Counted from the first letter of the stretch, positions 46,725 through 58,860 are shown. The stretch is DNA of 64,000 nucleotides from Adiantum capillus-veneris (GCA_014529385.2 CM043968.1:29041513-29105512), one strand, 5' to 3'. Program-made: numbers and translations. The notes: generated by a model not told the origin, from the sequence alone.

Positions 46725-48197
46725 ATGATTTTTGTTAAAGATTCTCAAAATGAACCTAATGATTTAGCAAAAGAAAATAAAAGCAACCAAAAGGAATTAG
46801 AGTTATCCAATTTTCTCAAGGGGTTTCAAGATGTTTTTATTGGCGACATCCCTTGTGAGCTACCTCCTAAACGAGGTAATGATGACCATGCAATTGAACT
46901 TCTTCCAGGAAGTTCACCGCCTAAGAAACCTCCTTATAGAGTTTCTCAAGCTCAACAAGAGGAGATTATGCGGCAAGTGCATGAGCTAGTCGAAAAGGGC
47001 ATGGTTAGGCCTAGCTCATCTCCATTTTGCTCACCGGTGTTATTAGTGCAAAAGAAAGACGACACATATCGTATGTGTGTCGACTATAGAGCACTAAATA
47101 GGATCACTATCAAGAATAGGTTTCCCGTTCCACGGGTGGAAGACCTATTTGATAAGCTACAAGGATCTACCTACTTCAGTAGGATTGACCTAAAAAGTGG
47201 CTATCATCAGATAAGGATAGTTGATCAAGATATTGTAAAGACCGCATTTCGCACAACATTTGGTCTTTACGAATACATTGTCATGCCTTTTGGCTTGACC
47301 AATGCACCAGCCACATTCAACCGCTTGATGGAGAAGCTGTTCAGGCCTCATCGAACCTTCACATGAGTGTTCTTTGATGATATTATCATCTACTCTAATT
47401 CATTAGACGAACACAAGCAACACCTCCAGGTAATATTTCAAGTTTTGAGAGAGAATAAATTTTATGTTAATCGAAAGAAAAGTGAATTTTTCTTGCAAGA
47501 GATTCAGTATTTAGGTCACATTATCTCTCAAGATGGCATCCAAATGGATCCATCAAAGTTAGAGGTAATAAAAGGATGGCCTAAACCAAGGAATCTTCAT
47601 GAACTAAGAAGCTTTATAAGTATGTGTGCATACTATAGACGCTTCATAGAAAAGTCCTCACAAATTGCGGGACCATTACATGACCTAACAAAGAAAAGAG
47701 TTAGGTATACATGGTCTGCTAAAGAGAACAATGCTTTCGAAAAGCTTTAAAAAAACCTTATCTCTCAACCTGTGCTTACACTACAGGATCTCTCAAAACC
47801 ATTTAAGGTCCAATGTGATGCTTGTGGTGATTGCCTTGGAGCTGTTTTACTCCAAGAAGGGCACGCCATAGGCTATGAGAGTCGAAGGCTCGACCCTGTT
47901 GAGCAAGCTCTAGGCATATATGAAAAGGATCTCCTTGCAGTTCTACATGCCTTAGACTCATGGAAGCACTATTTATTGGGAACTCCTTTCATTCTGCGAA
48001 CGGATCACCAAAGTCTTAAGTACTTCATGACGCAGACCAAGCTCTCCGACAAACAAATGAGGTGGGTAAATTTCCTTTCGCAATTTCATTTTCATATTGC
48101 TCACATTGCTGGCAAGCATAATCAAGTCGCTGATGCACTCTCAAGACGGCCGAGAGTGAATGCGGTTTCCATAGCAACTCACAATGATCTATCTTAA
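46725..48197 (+). pseudogene. Gypsy 2 reverse transcriptase-RNase H
   Basis: This is the same frame as gag, interrupted by TGA 47364-47366, TAA 47748-47750 and TAA 48195-48197. RT motifs are VCDYRALN-type ([15 protein letters not shown]), [27 protein letters not shown] and VFFDDIIIYS, with the catalytic DD just after the TGA. YLGHIISQDGIQMDPSKLE and YYRRFI are the connection. The RNase H has CDACGDCLGAVLLQ, ALGIYEKDLLAVLHAL, LRTDHQSLKY and KHNQVADALSRR. The stops are one change away from CGA or CAA. Confidence 0.9.
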
Positions 48198-48960
48198 ATG
48201 ATAGATGAGTACACTATTGATCCCGATTTTAGAGATGTGATTTCAGCCCTTGCATTAGGGAAGAAAGAAGAACCATTTACTTTACAAGATGGTTATCTTC
48301 TCTATGGCAATAGACTATGCGTTACTAACTCACTACGTGAGAAAGTAATGTGTGAATCTCATGCTCCACCGTATGCGGGGATTAGAGGGATTCAGTCTAC
48401 CTTAAAGGGAATTGAAACATATTTCTATTGGCCTACCATGAAAGTGAACATACAAGAGTATGTTTCTAAATGTGTGGGAGAGCATATCCATGGATTTTAT
48501 CTTTGGATTGCCTAAGTCTATCCATGGGAATATGGGAATATGGACGATAGTAGACAGCTTCAGTAAACAAGCTCATTTTATACCTGTCAAAAAGTCTATC
48601 AAAGCCCATCAAATGGCAACCCTCTTCATTTCACAAATTTTCAAGTACCATGGCTTGCCAATGTCTATAGTGTCGGATAGAGATACTAGAATGACCAGTA
48701 ATTTCTGGAAGGGTCTCTTTGAGAATTTAGGAACAAGGCTAAACTTCTCTTCGGCCTATCATCCACAAACGGATGGCCAAAGTGAAATAGCTAACCTAAC
48801 AATTCTCGATCTACTAAAAGCCTATGTAACGGAAGTAGATAAAAGATCCCAATGGGAGAAGTACTTACCGTTAGTGGAGTATGCTTACAATAACACTTTA
48901 CATACTTCCACAGGAAAAGCAACTTTTGAGGTAATTGAGGGAAGATCAAAAGTCCCTTGC
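48198..48960 (+). pseudogene. Gypsy 2 integrase, with internal deletion
   Basis: The N-terminal part keeps the two histidine-side elements (HAPPYAGIRGIQSTL ... YFYWPTMKVNIQEYVSKC). It then jumps, with a frame change near 48,475, straight to ESISMDFIFGLPKS, so the second Cys and the linker of the HHCC zinc domain are missing. The catalytic core is present: Asp in WTIVDSFSK, Asp in SIVSDRDTRM and Glu in HPQTDGQSE. A further frameshift at about 48,957 precedes the C-terminal domain. Integration by its own enzyme is unlikely in this copy. Confidence 0.88.
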
Positions 48961-49571
48961 TACTTAAGGTACATGGGAAGATCTTCGCTGCAGAGGAGTA
49001 TAGCCGAGACCTACAAGAATCTTTTCAAAAGATTAAGGATGCTATCTCTATCTCACAACAAAGGAAAAAGGCTGCTGCTGACAAGCACAGAAGAGCCCAA
49101 GCCTTTAAAGAAAAGGATTGGGTCTTGTTAAAGTTTCCCAAGGTTCGATTAAGGCACACGACGGGGAAGAATCGTACGGGCCACCAAAAGTACTATGCTA
49201 AACTAGCAAAAAGGTACTATGGTCCCTTCCAGATTCTTAGGCCAATCAATGAGATGGCCTATCAACTGAAGTTGCCCAATCATTGGCTCATACACAATGC
49301 TTTCCATGTGAGCCTATTAAAGCCGTACAAAGGAGAGCCACCTCAAGAACCCACTATTAAAGACCCACCGGAGATTGAGGACCAAGAGGAGGTGCTGCAG
49401 CCCGAGTCCATCCTCCGACATGAAGACAAGGTATTAAGAGGCGGTAAGACTATCCGACGATATCTTATTAAGTTTAAGAATTATCCTTTTGAAGATGCTA
49501 GATGGATGCAAGGCATACAATCAAAGGATAACCTAAACCTTGTCAATGCTTACAATGCTTCCCAAGAGTAA
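48957..49571 (+). pseudogene. Gypsy 2 integrase C-terminus and chromodomain-like segment
   Basis: The frame reads [40 protein letters not shown] (GPF/Y module), [14 protein letters not shown] and a tail [20 protein letters not shown] then YLIKFKNYPFEDARW. The last part resembles the chromodomain of plant chromoviruses, which directs insertion to heterochromatin. It is open to its natural stop at 49569-49571. Confidence 0.88.
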
Positions 49572-49929
49572 GCAAATGTACAAAATTTTAAAAATGAACA
49601 AAGTTTTTTTTGTCTTATAAGACTCTCTTTTTCTTTGTTGTGCACAAAAATGAAGTAGTATGCATGCTTAGATCAAGTTTGCGGAGACGACGTCTCCCAA
49701 ACACCAAGTAGAGCTTGTCACTCTACTATGGAAGACTGATAGGACTAATGTGCAGACATGCTTGCGGCAGCCTCAGGCTCTCAAGCGCCAAATAGACTAG
49801 TAATCCATTGCGGAATGATGTCGTAGGGTAACATAGGGATCCTCTACCCGCTAAGAAAAGGACTGATGAATATGCTTTATCTTCTCTACACCATAGTCGA
49901 GGACGACTATGATCTCAAGAGAGAGGTAA
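49572..49929 (+). mobile_element. Gypsy 2 3' untranslated region and polypurine tract
   Basis: About 345 non-coding bases end in AAGAGAGAGGTAA (49917-49929) directly before the LTR. This is the plus-strand primer. The gypsy 1 remnant has the same layout at 56,049-56,402. Confidence 0.8.
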
Positions 49930-51502
49930 TGTCATAATAATCAATATCTAATTCTCCTAAATGATTTTCTCATATTAAACTGATCATTTAATGTGGGGAA
50001 GTGCCAGGGGAGAAAAAGCTAGAATATTGGTTAAGCTAGCAGACCGGCCACAGTAGGGATCCAAAGGAGGGAAAATAGGGATCCAAAGGGGGGGCCATCT
50101 GCAAAAGAGCCAAGTGCAACAATGGGCTAAAAATACCCTAAGCTTCAGCCCATTAAGACTTCCAAAATGCTAAGGTTCCAAAATTCAAAGGTTATGTCCA
50201 AAGGTCAAACCTAGGGGAATTGGATGCTTTGTGTGTGTGAAATAAAGTCTTTGCATATCCCTACATGGGAGGGGGCGAGCCCTTCTTGTAGGGGATGAGA
50301 GAGAAAGTCACACACACACACAGGCTTCCTTTACACAAAGGGAATTAGGGACACATGTCAGCTCCCTAGCCCAGATGCCCACAAGGTGTGCCCAATTCCT
50401 ATTGGATGGCCTTGGAGGTGGACCAATGAGAATTAGGCTAGAGTAAATCTAGTTTATTTAATTTAAAAACACTTAATAAAAGAACCAATGAGAAATAAGT
50501 CTCCTAGAAGACTATTGGACAGTTTCCCAAGGGGTCCAATGAGCATTCAGGAGCCCAATAGCTTGCCTGATTCCTATTGGCCAGGAGGCAAAGGGGTCCA
50601 ATGAGAGTTTAGTTTAATTATTAAATTACCTAAAGCTCTCACAAAAGGGGAAAGGGGAACACATGTCAGAAGGCTATCACTTATGCTGCTTAATGGTCAT
50701 TGGCTTGACTTAGGGAGGACCAATAAGGCTGGAGCAAGAGAAAATAGCAAGAGGGCTCGCCCAAGAGAGAGAGGGGGCTGATTTTTGCAAGGCATTATCA
50801 CACACAAACTCACACAATCTCATGTGTGAAGAAAGAGAAGACTATCTCTTCCCAAGCTTTAATGGAGAGCTCATCACCTACTCCAAGCTTGTGAGATAGA
50901 AGCCTACATCGACACACTCTTGGCTTGTGGATGCAAATCCAACCAAGAGCCAAGCTTCAATGCATGCTCATCTCCTCTACCAAGATAATTAATAAGCTAA
51001 AGCTATGATAATATGAGTGATTATGTGAGGAGATGTACATCTTTCTCGTAAGATACTCTTTCTTCCTCTCAATCTACTCTCATACCTTGCTAGCTCTCAC
51101 CATCTTCGAAGGTGTGTGAGGTCTTGGGTCTGAGAACGGGGATAATTAAAGTTGTGTTTACTAAGTGTTTTGCTTAGTGCATGAAGCTTTCATCTTCATT
51201 GCACTAGCTAGTCTTGAAGGAACACAAAGAATTGTATTGTACAATCTCTCTCTTGATGGGAGAAACCATAATACAAAGCCTTTTGGAGGGGGGAAAATCC
51301 GGTCCTCAACTGTTGTCAATAGCTTTTTTTCTCTCTCTTTTGAAAGTATTGTTGATGCTATCTAACTAGGTGTTATGCGTTTTTTTGCTCTCTCCACCCA
51401 AGCACTCTTGTAAGTCTCATCAGGAATCTATTCTAATGAAATTCGCACTATGTTCATGCTAATTTCCGCTACACATAAGTTTTTAAACCATTAAATGTTA
51501 CA
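49930..51502 (+). mobile_element. Gypsy 2, 3' LTR
   Basis: This 1573-bp LTR is nearly identical to 42758-44288 but has an extra block of about 45 bp (GGGAAAATAGGGATCCAAAG region near 50,070). It ends ...AATGTTACA followed by GAGAT. Confidence 0.95.
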
Positions 51503-51780
51503 GAGATGAGGTGCTGGAAGAGATCCCGGACCTCCAAATTCTCACTTTGCATCCAGTGGTGGTGGGTGATCGTTAGTTTCTATTCCTTGACGACATTGCC
51601 AAAACGTTAGGACTCAGAGAAGATGAGTCAGTTGCAGTGCTTGCTATCTATGCGGGCGTGAAGGATCCCAGTGGGAGGAAGAGAAATTCAATTTTCAAAT
51701 TGATTTCAAAGACCAAGATCTCCCAGCAAGCCTATCTTTCCTCCCCAGTGAAAACAAACAACAGTTGGTGCAAACAGTAG
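51503..51780 (+). pseudogene. Unknown gene, 3' part beyond gypsy 2
   Basis: After the duplicated GAGAT, the frame of the 42179 gene continues as EVLEEIPDLQILTLHPVVVG. A stop follows at 51574-51576, then FLFLDDIAKTLGLREDESVA and KDPSGRKRNSIFKLISKTK to a stop at 51778-51780. Retention of frame across the insertion supports one original ORF. Family unknown. Confidence 0.5.
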
Positions 51781-51956
51781 CAAGTACGCTAGTGGAAATA
51801 AAATCATGTGCCTCTTTCTACAAAAGCCAGAGAGCGCTCTTATCCACACAAACCACTGATTGCAATTGGTAGAGATGATCGAAGCAATCCCAACAGGGAG
51901 TGGAGCTCAAGGCTAGCCTACAGACCTTGCGCTTGTGTGTGTGTGTATGTGACTGT

Positions 51957-51991
<35 letters not shown>

Positions 51992-53466
51992 CTTGAAGGG
52001 ACTGCCGAGGAGGAGCTGCTTCATGACAGCTATTGGCATCCACGTCACAATCATTATTGTATCAAGAAGAGGAGCATCTTTGCCTACGCATGCGTAGAGG
52101 GAGGGTAGTAGAATCTGGAGGAGGGTTCAACTGTGATCACCTGTGCTCGAGCACTTACTTGCAGAGCTTGTGGGCATAGTGTAGGACACTGATAGATCAA
52201 TGATCCTATTTGATAGCCTTGCTCACCCAGTTGAGAGTCCTCATTGGATCAAGAAATATCCCTCTTCTCACCACTAGTAAGTACCATCCACAAGAGCTTT
52301 AGCGCCAGCTCAAACACGGACGGCTCTATGCTTCTCTCTCTCTCTCTCTCTCTCTCTCTTGTCAGCTAGATCTCCATGCCTTTATCTCTGATAGTTCAAA
52401 CTTAAGTTTGAGCTCATGTGAATAACTACCTAGGCTAGGAGCTCCAACTTAGGGTGCACTACATACAAAGGTGAGACTTGCCATGTGTCTTCATTGTGCA
52501 AGTTTGTTCACATTGCCCAAGTGACACTAAATACTAGAATTTTCTTGGCAATATGAAACAAATAACTTGCGAGTTTATAGTTACTGTATAGGGTGCAAGA
52601 CATTGGGCTTAGGAGTTCAAGCTTTCTTCGCATTTCTTGCCACAAAGTGCACGGAGGAGGAGGTCATCCGAGGGGTGCAGGCCACCCGGTGGGTCCAAAC
52701 GATGTCCTTATTGATTTAGGAAACAACATGCTTCCACATCTACAAATGACCCTACCCAACTAGATGTTCTAGGCAATCTAAATGGTACCTTATATTTGAG
52801 CTCCATGCCTTTATCTACCTACCAGCTCAAACTTAAGTTTGAACTCCATGTCTATATCTACCTAGAACCTTAGTCAATCTCCATGCCTCAATCTACCTTG
52901 AAGCCCAAACTCCATGTCTTTTTCTCCTAACATCTTGAGCTCCGTCGCTATATCTATCTAGAAATTTGATCTCCATGTCAAATAGTTTGAAATAGTTTTT
53001 TTAATAGATAGTTTGACATTGTATAGCTTAGTAGGTCATTTGATCAAAACCATTGCAATCTAGGCCCTATATGAGTGATGACATACCTTTGATGCAGTAC
53101 AAAGTACACCCCATAAATGTTGATTGGAAAGTGCTATAGAGTTATGGAAGAGAAATGACCAGGAAAAGCAGACAAAAGTGAGTATGTTAGATGATTCAAC
53201 CTTGTCCCCATGTATTAGGAGAATCTTATGCAAGCTATGCAAGCCCTTGGTGCAAGCAAAGACACTTTCTTTGATGACTTTTGGCCAAGGTGTATATGAG
53301 AAAAAGCTCATCCTCTTGACCTTCCATTGGAAGGTAATCCAAATACAAGACTTGATGTAAATGAGGGCCACCATTGTGGTCTAATTCACAATAAATGTTT
53401 TGAGGAGCTCAACCCAACTCTTGATGTGGAAAAGGGTGACTTTGTACTTGTGCAAACTTGTGATGC
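51781..53466. other. Rest of the unclassified block, with a poly-G run
   Basis: A homopolymer of about 33 G lies at 51,957-51,989 and a CT tract at about 52,334-52,360. Between 52,780 and 52,980 short phrases such as CTCCATGTCTATATCTACCT and CTTAAGTTTGAGCT recur loosely. No gene is supportable. Short ORFs lack motifs. Confidence 0.4.
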
Positions 53467-55058
53467 TGTAACATTTAATGGCCTAATAACTTATGTGTAG
53501 CGGAAATTAGCATGAACATAGTGGGCATTTCATTAGAATAGATTCCTAATGAGAATTACAAGAGTGCTTGGGTGGAGAGAGCAACAAAAAGCATAACACC
53601 TAGTTAGATAGCATCAACAATACTTTCAAAAGAGAGAGAAATTAAGCTATTGACAACAGTTGAGGACCGGATTTGCATGGAGCCGGTCCCCCCTCCAAAA
53701 GGCTTTGTATTATGGTTTCTCCCATCAAGAGAGACATTGTACAATACAATTCTTTGTGTTCCTTCAAGACTAGCTAGTGCAATGAAGACGGAAGCTTCAT
53801 GCATTAAGCAAAACACTTAATCAAACACAACTTGAATTATCCCCGTTCTCAGACCCAAGAATTCACACACCTTCGAAGATGGTGAGAGCTAGCAGGGTAT
53901 GAGAGTAGATTGAGAGGAAGAAAGAGTATCTTACGAGAAAGATGTACATCTCCTCACATAATCACTCATATGTAGCATAGCTTAGCTTAGTAATTAGCTT
54001 GGTAGAGGAGATGAGCATGCATTGAAGCTTGGCTCTTGGTTGGATTTGCATCCACATGCCAAGAGAGTGTTGATGTAGGCTTCTATCTCACAAGCTTGGA
54101 GTAGGTGATGAGTTCTCCATTAAAGCTTGGGAAGAGATAGTCTTCTCTTTCTTCACACATGAGCTTGTGTGTGTGTGTGTGTGTGTGATAATGCCTTGCA
54201 AAAATCAGCCCCCTCTCTCTCTTGGGCGAGCCCTCTTGCTAAATGCTCTTCCTGAAGCCTCATTGGCCCTCCCCAAGTCAAGCCAATTACAATTAAGCAG
54301 CATAAGTGATAGCCTTTTGACATGTGTCCCCCTTTCCCCTTTTGTGAGAGCTTTAGGTAATTAAATAATTAAACTAAACTCTCATTGGACCCCTTTGCCT
54401 CCTGGCCAATAGGAATCAGGCAAGCCATGGGGCTCCTGAATGCTCATTGGACCCCTTGGGAGACTGCCCAATAGTCTTCTAGGAGACTTAATTCTCATTG
54501 GTTTCTTTTATTAAATGTTTTTAAATTAATTAAACTAGATTTACTCTAGCTTAATTTTCATTGGTCCACTTCAAGGGTCATCCAATAGAAATTGGGCACA
54601 CCTTGTGGGCATCTGGTCTAGGGAGCTGACATGTGTCCCTCATTCCCTTTGTGTAAAGGGAGCCTGTGTGTGTGTGTGTGGCTTTCTCTCTCATCCCCTA
54701 CCTTTAGGGCTCGCCCCCTCCCATGTAGGGATGTGCAAAGACTTTTAGGGCACACACAAAGCATCCAATTTTCCCTAGGGTTGACCTTTGGACACAACCT
54801 TTGAATTTTGGAACCTTAGCATTTTGGAAGTCTTAATGGGCTGAACCTTAGGGTCTTTTTAGCCCATTGTTGCACATGGCTCTTTTGCAGATGGCCCCCC
54901 CTTTGGATCCCTATTTTCCCTCCTTTGGATCCCTACTGTGGCCGGTCTGCTAGCTTAACCAATATTCTAGCTTTTTCTCCCCTGGCCTTCCCCACATTAA
55001 ATGATCAGTTTAATATGAGAAAATCATTTAGGAGAATTAGATATTGATTATTATGAGA
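53467..55058 (-). mobile_element. Solo LTR of the gypsy 1/2 family
   Basis: A single reverse-oriented LTR of 1592 bp runs from TGTAACATTTAATGGCC to GATTATTATGAGA and is flanked by the exact 5-bp duplication GATGC (53462-53466 and 55059-55063). No internal element sequence remains, as expected after recombination between two LTRs. The outer 3' dinucleotide has mutated from CA to GA. Confidence 0.92.
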
Positions 55059-55063
55059 GATGC

Positions 55064-55542
55064 AAATTATCCAATTTGGCTAGGAGTGACAACAACAGAC
55101 ATCGATTAGAATAAGAAGTCAATAAACCACCGACAAGTCAAGATACAATACTTGGCACTAATTTCAAAGAAGAAGAATGAAAATGATTTGGAGGTTTACA
55201 AAGATTGTTGGAACAAGTACTGGTGGTGAGGGAGCATAATTTAGTTACCGGTCTCTCTTGCAACTTACATTTTAGTTGTTCTCATAATGAAGCATGTGTG
55301 AGTGGATAACTTGAATTTGGATGTGTGTATGTATATATAAATTTGTAAACTATCATGTCCAAACACACCGTAGTGTATAATAGGGTTGTTGACAACTTAC
55401 AATATAAGCATCCACTAAACATTGTACCACAACCTTCTTGTGTGCAACAACTTAGTACATCACAACCTCACGTCAAGTCCATGTGACACAAAGAATTGTC
55501 CCAAATTTGCGCATTTTTCCCTATTTTCCTAAATATGTGTTA
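55064..55542. other. Right end of the unclassified block
   Basis: About 480 bp of AT-rich sequence have no gene. Gypsy 1 homology resumes at about 55,543. Confidence 0.4.
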
Positions 55543-56402
55543 AAGGCAAAAGGTTGCTACTGAGATAAGCACAGAAGAGCCCAAGCCTTTAAAGAAAATG
55601 ATTGGGTCTTACTTAAATTTCCCAAGGCTCGATTAAGGCACACGACGGGCAAGAATCCTACGAGACACCAAAAGTACTATGCTAAATTAGCAAAAAGGTA
55701 CGATGGTCCCTTCCAGATTCTTAGGCCAATCAATGAGATGGCCTATCAACTCAAGTTGCCCAACCATTGGCTCATACGCAATGCTTTTCATGTGAGCCTA
55801 CTAAATCCTTACAAAGGAGAGCCACCTCAAGAACCAACTATTGAAGACCCACCGGAGATCGAGGACCAAGAAGAGGTGCTGCAGCCCGAGTCCATTCTCC
55901 GACATGAAGATGAGGTATTAAGAGGTGGTAAGAGTATCTGATGATATCTTATCAAGTTTAAGAATTATCCTTTTGAAGATGCTAGATGGATGCAAGGCAT
56001 ACAATTAAAGGATAACCTTGTCAATGCTTACAATGCTTTCCTAGAGTAAGCAAATGTACAAATGTTTAAAATGAACAAAGTGTTTGTCTTATAAGATTCT
56101 CTTTTTCTTTATTGTGCATAAATGTGAAGTAGTATGCATGCTTAGAATCAAGTTTGCGGAGACGACGTCTCCCAAACACCAAATAGAGCTTGTCACTCTA
56201 CTATGGAAGATTGATAGGACTAATGTGCAGACATGCTTGCGATAACTTAGGCTCTCAAGCACGAAATGGATTAGTCATCCATTCTGGAACGATGTCGTAG
56301 GGTAACATAGGGATCCTCTACCCGCTAGAAAAGGACTAATGAATAGGCTTTATCGTCTCTACCCCATTGTCGAGGACGACTATGATTTCAAGAGAGAGGT
56401 AA
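55543..56402 (+). pseudogene. Gypsy 1 integrase C-terminal/chromodomain remnant and 3' UTR
   Basis: This is collinear with gypsy 2 from about 49,062 on: an Ala/Lys-rich KHRRAQAF-type stretch, the GPF module, [17 protein letters not shown] (55,738 on), [13 protein letters not shown] and the chromodomain-like tail. Stops and small indels break it. About 3.8 kb of gag-pol present in gypsy 2 are missing between 39,812 and here, besides the inserted block. Confidence 0.88.
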
Positions 56403-56778
56403 TTTTATAATAACTAATATCTAATTCTCCTAAATGATTTTCTCATGTTAGACTGATCATTCAATATGGGAAAGTGCCAGGGGAGAAAAAGCTAGAGTAT
56501 TGGTTAAGCTGGCAGATCAGCCACAATAGGGATCTAAAGGAGGGAAAATAGGGATCCAAAGGGAGGGCCATCTTGAAAAGAGAAATGTGCAACAATGGGC
56601 TTTAAAGACCCTAAGGTTCAGCCCATTAAGACTTCCAAAATGCTAAGGTTCCAAAATTCAAAGGTTGTGTCCAATGGTCAAAGCTTAGTTAAATTGGATG
56701 CTTTGTGTGTGTACAAAAAGTCTTCAAAGGTTCCTACATAGGAGGGCGCAAGCCCTAGAAGTAGGGGATGAGAGAGAG

Positions 56779-56839
<61 letters not shown>

Positions 56840-58054
56840 CACACTCACACTCACAAGATTCCTTTACACAAAGGGAATGCGGGACACATGTCAGCTCCCT
56901 AGCCCAGATGCCCACAAGATACACTCAAATCCTATTGAATGGCCATGGAGGTGGACCAATGAGAATAGGCAAGAGTAAATCTAGTTTAATTCATTTAAAA
57001 ACACTTAATAAAAGAACCAATAAGAATTAAGCTCTCTAGAAGACTATGGACAGTCTCCCAAGGGGTCCAATGAGCATTCAACAGCCCAATGGCTTGCCTG
57101 ATTGCTATTGGCCAGGAGACAAAGGGGTCCAAGGAGAGTTTAGTTGCATTAATTAATTACCTAAAGCTCTCACAAAAATGGGAAAGGGGGACATATGTCA
57201 GAAGGCTATCACTATGCTGCTTAATTTTCATTGGCTAGGCTTGGAGAGGTCGAATGGGGTGTCAGCATGAGTAAAATGCAAGAGGGGTCGACCAAGAGAG
57301 AGAGGGGGATGAATTTGTCAAGTCATTAACACAGACAGTCTCACACAATCTCTTGTGTGAAGCAAGAAGACTCTCTCTCTCTCTCTCTCTCCTTCTCAAG
57401 CTTTAATGGAAAGCTTATCACCTCCTCCAAGCTTGTGAGAAGGGAGGCCTACACCAACAACTCTTGGCTTTGTGATGCAAATCCAACCAAGAACCAAGCT
57501 TCAATGCATGCTCATCTCCTCTACCATGATAATTACTAAGCTATGCTATGCTAATATAAGTGATTATGTGAGCAGATGTCATCTTTCTTGTAAGACTACT
57601 TCTTCCTCTCAATCTACTCTCATACCCCGCTAGCTCTCACCATCTTTGAAGGTGTGTGAGGTCCTGGGTCTGAGACCATGAGGGAATTGATATTGCGTTT
57701 TATAAGTGTTTTGCTTAGTGGTTGAAGCTTCCATCTTCATTGCACTAGCTAGTATTGAAGAAACACAAAGAATTGTATTGTAAAATGTCTCTCTTGATGG
57801 GAGAAACCTATAATACAAAGCCTTTTGGAGGGGGGACCAGCTCCATGTAAGTCCGGTCCTCAACTGCTGTCAATAGCTTAATTTCTCTCCCTTTTGAAGT
57901 ATTGTTCATGCTATCTGACTAGATGTTATGCTTTTTGTTGCTCTCTCCACCCAAGCACTCTTGTTATGCTCATTAGAAACTTATTCTAATGAAATGCTCA
58001 CTATGTTCATGTTATTTTCCGCTAACACAAGTTACTAGGCCATTAAATGTTACA
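56403..58054 (+). mobile_element. Gypsy 1, 3' LTR
   Basis: This 1652-bp LTR ends CATTAAATGTTACA and has the same subfamily features as 26599-28251: an expanded CA tract at 56,779-56,831 followed by CTCACA units, and the wording TTTAAAGACCCTAAGG. The following ATTGC matches ATTGT before the 5' LTR. Its start is degraded (TTTTATAATAACT in place of TGTCA...). Confidence 0.9.
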
Positions 58055-58171
58055 ATTGCCCTACCCAAACATTGAAAAGTAAGTAAAATAAAGACTTAAA
58101 AGCCAATATAAATAATGGGCTCACATTGGGCAGTCCACTTGAGATGTCCAAACTCGAGCAAACATCTAACA
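58055..58171 (-). mobile_element. Copia B 5' LTR, second part
   Basis: CCCTACCCAAACATTGAAAA ... AATAATGGGCTCACATTG ... ATCTAACA continues the LTR sequence interrupted at 26598, as shown by alignment with 22,635-22,730. It is followed by the target AATAC (58172-58176). Confidence 0.88.
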
Positions 58172-58576
58172 AATACAGCCTTCATAAACATCCTTAGAAG
58201 GTGCTTCAAGAGGCGGCAAAGAAAAACTTAGATGCCTAGAACCAGCATACCAAAGTTTGGCGTATGAAATAGCCTTTGAATCCACAACTGCATTTGAAAA
58301 ACGTTTTCCACACTTTTCATACAAAGTGAGCTTATACAGCCCACAACACAAAATGCCAAATTCAATAGTTACATCACCAAAATTGAGATCATGAACTTTA
58401 CATTTGTCATCCACAAATTTGACAAGATCAAGTCTTGCAAGTGCAGATACAGACAAAAGGTTCTTTTTGATCCCTGGTACATAAGGTGAATCAAAAGTGT
58501 GAAAGAACTGCCACTCATAGTAGTTAACACAATCTTTCCAACGCCCTTGGCTAGATAAGAGGCATTTTAGGCACAA
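58172..58576 (-). pseudogene. Copia element A: pre-integrase region
   Basis: Coding sense reads FHTFDSPYVPGIKKNLLSVS, ALARLDLVKFVDDKCKVHD, LWYAGSRHLSFSLPPLEAP and DVYEGCI. This is the gag-pre-integrase segment of Ty1/copia polyproteins (YVPGxKKNLLSVxxL ... LWHxRxGH). It ends exactly at the copia B insertion. The next residues (LGEMQHSKF) are at 22,400 and below. Confidence 0.88.
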
Positions 58577-58579
58577 GTG

Positions 58580-58840
58580 ATCATACTTGGGGGGTCACTA
58601 CAGTCAAAAGAATGCCTATCATGTGAGTTTAATAGCAGGAATTCTTTTTTCCTATATTTTCTTTCATTCTCACATATAAAAGGGTGTTGAAAAAATGATC
58701 TTGAGAGAAAATTTATAGATTGAATAGGGAAAGGGTCCCTTTTATTGGTGAAAAATTAACATCTAAGGGCTTTTATAAATAGTCCTTGAATGCACGGGAT
58801 ATACATGTTTTACATAGAGTGACCTCCCCCCCCCGCCCCC

Positions 58841-58860
<20 letters not shown>
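58580..58860 (+). mobile_element. Short G/C-tract-ended repeat, copy 1
   Basis: This is a block of about 270 bp beginning GGGGGGTCACTACAG and ending GAGTGACC followed by a C run. It shares most of its interior (AATGCCTATCA, CACATATAAAAGGGTGTTG, GGTCCCTTTTATTGGTG, GGGCTTTTATAAATAGTCC) with the reverse complement of 62,880-63,105. It is inserted inside copia A. A (CT)n tract of about 30 bp follows. It is MITE-like or an LTR, class unresolved. Confidence 0.6.

Larger units (their letters stand above)
42758..51502 (+). mobile_element. Gypsy element 2, complete 8.7-kb chromovirus-type element
   Basis: It has two LTRs (42758-44288 and 49930-51502), an exact 5-bp target duplication GAGAT, a tRNA-Met primer-binding site, a gag-protease-RT-RNase H-integrase-chromodomain order and a polypurine tract. 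The gene order (integrase last) and the C-terminal chromodomain-like segment place it in Ty3/gypsy chromoviruses. Stops and deletions in pol make it non-autonomous. The LTRs are very similar apart from an indel of about 45 bp, so insertion is relatively recent. Confidence 0.96.
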
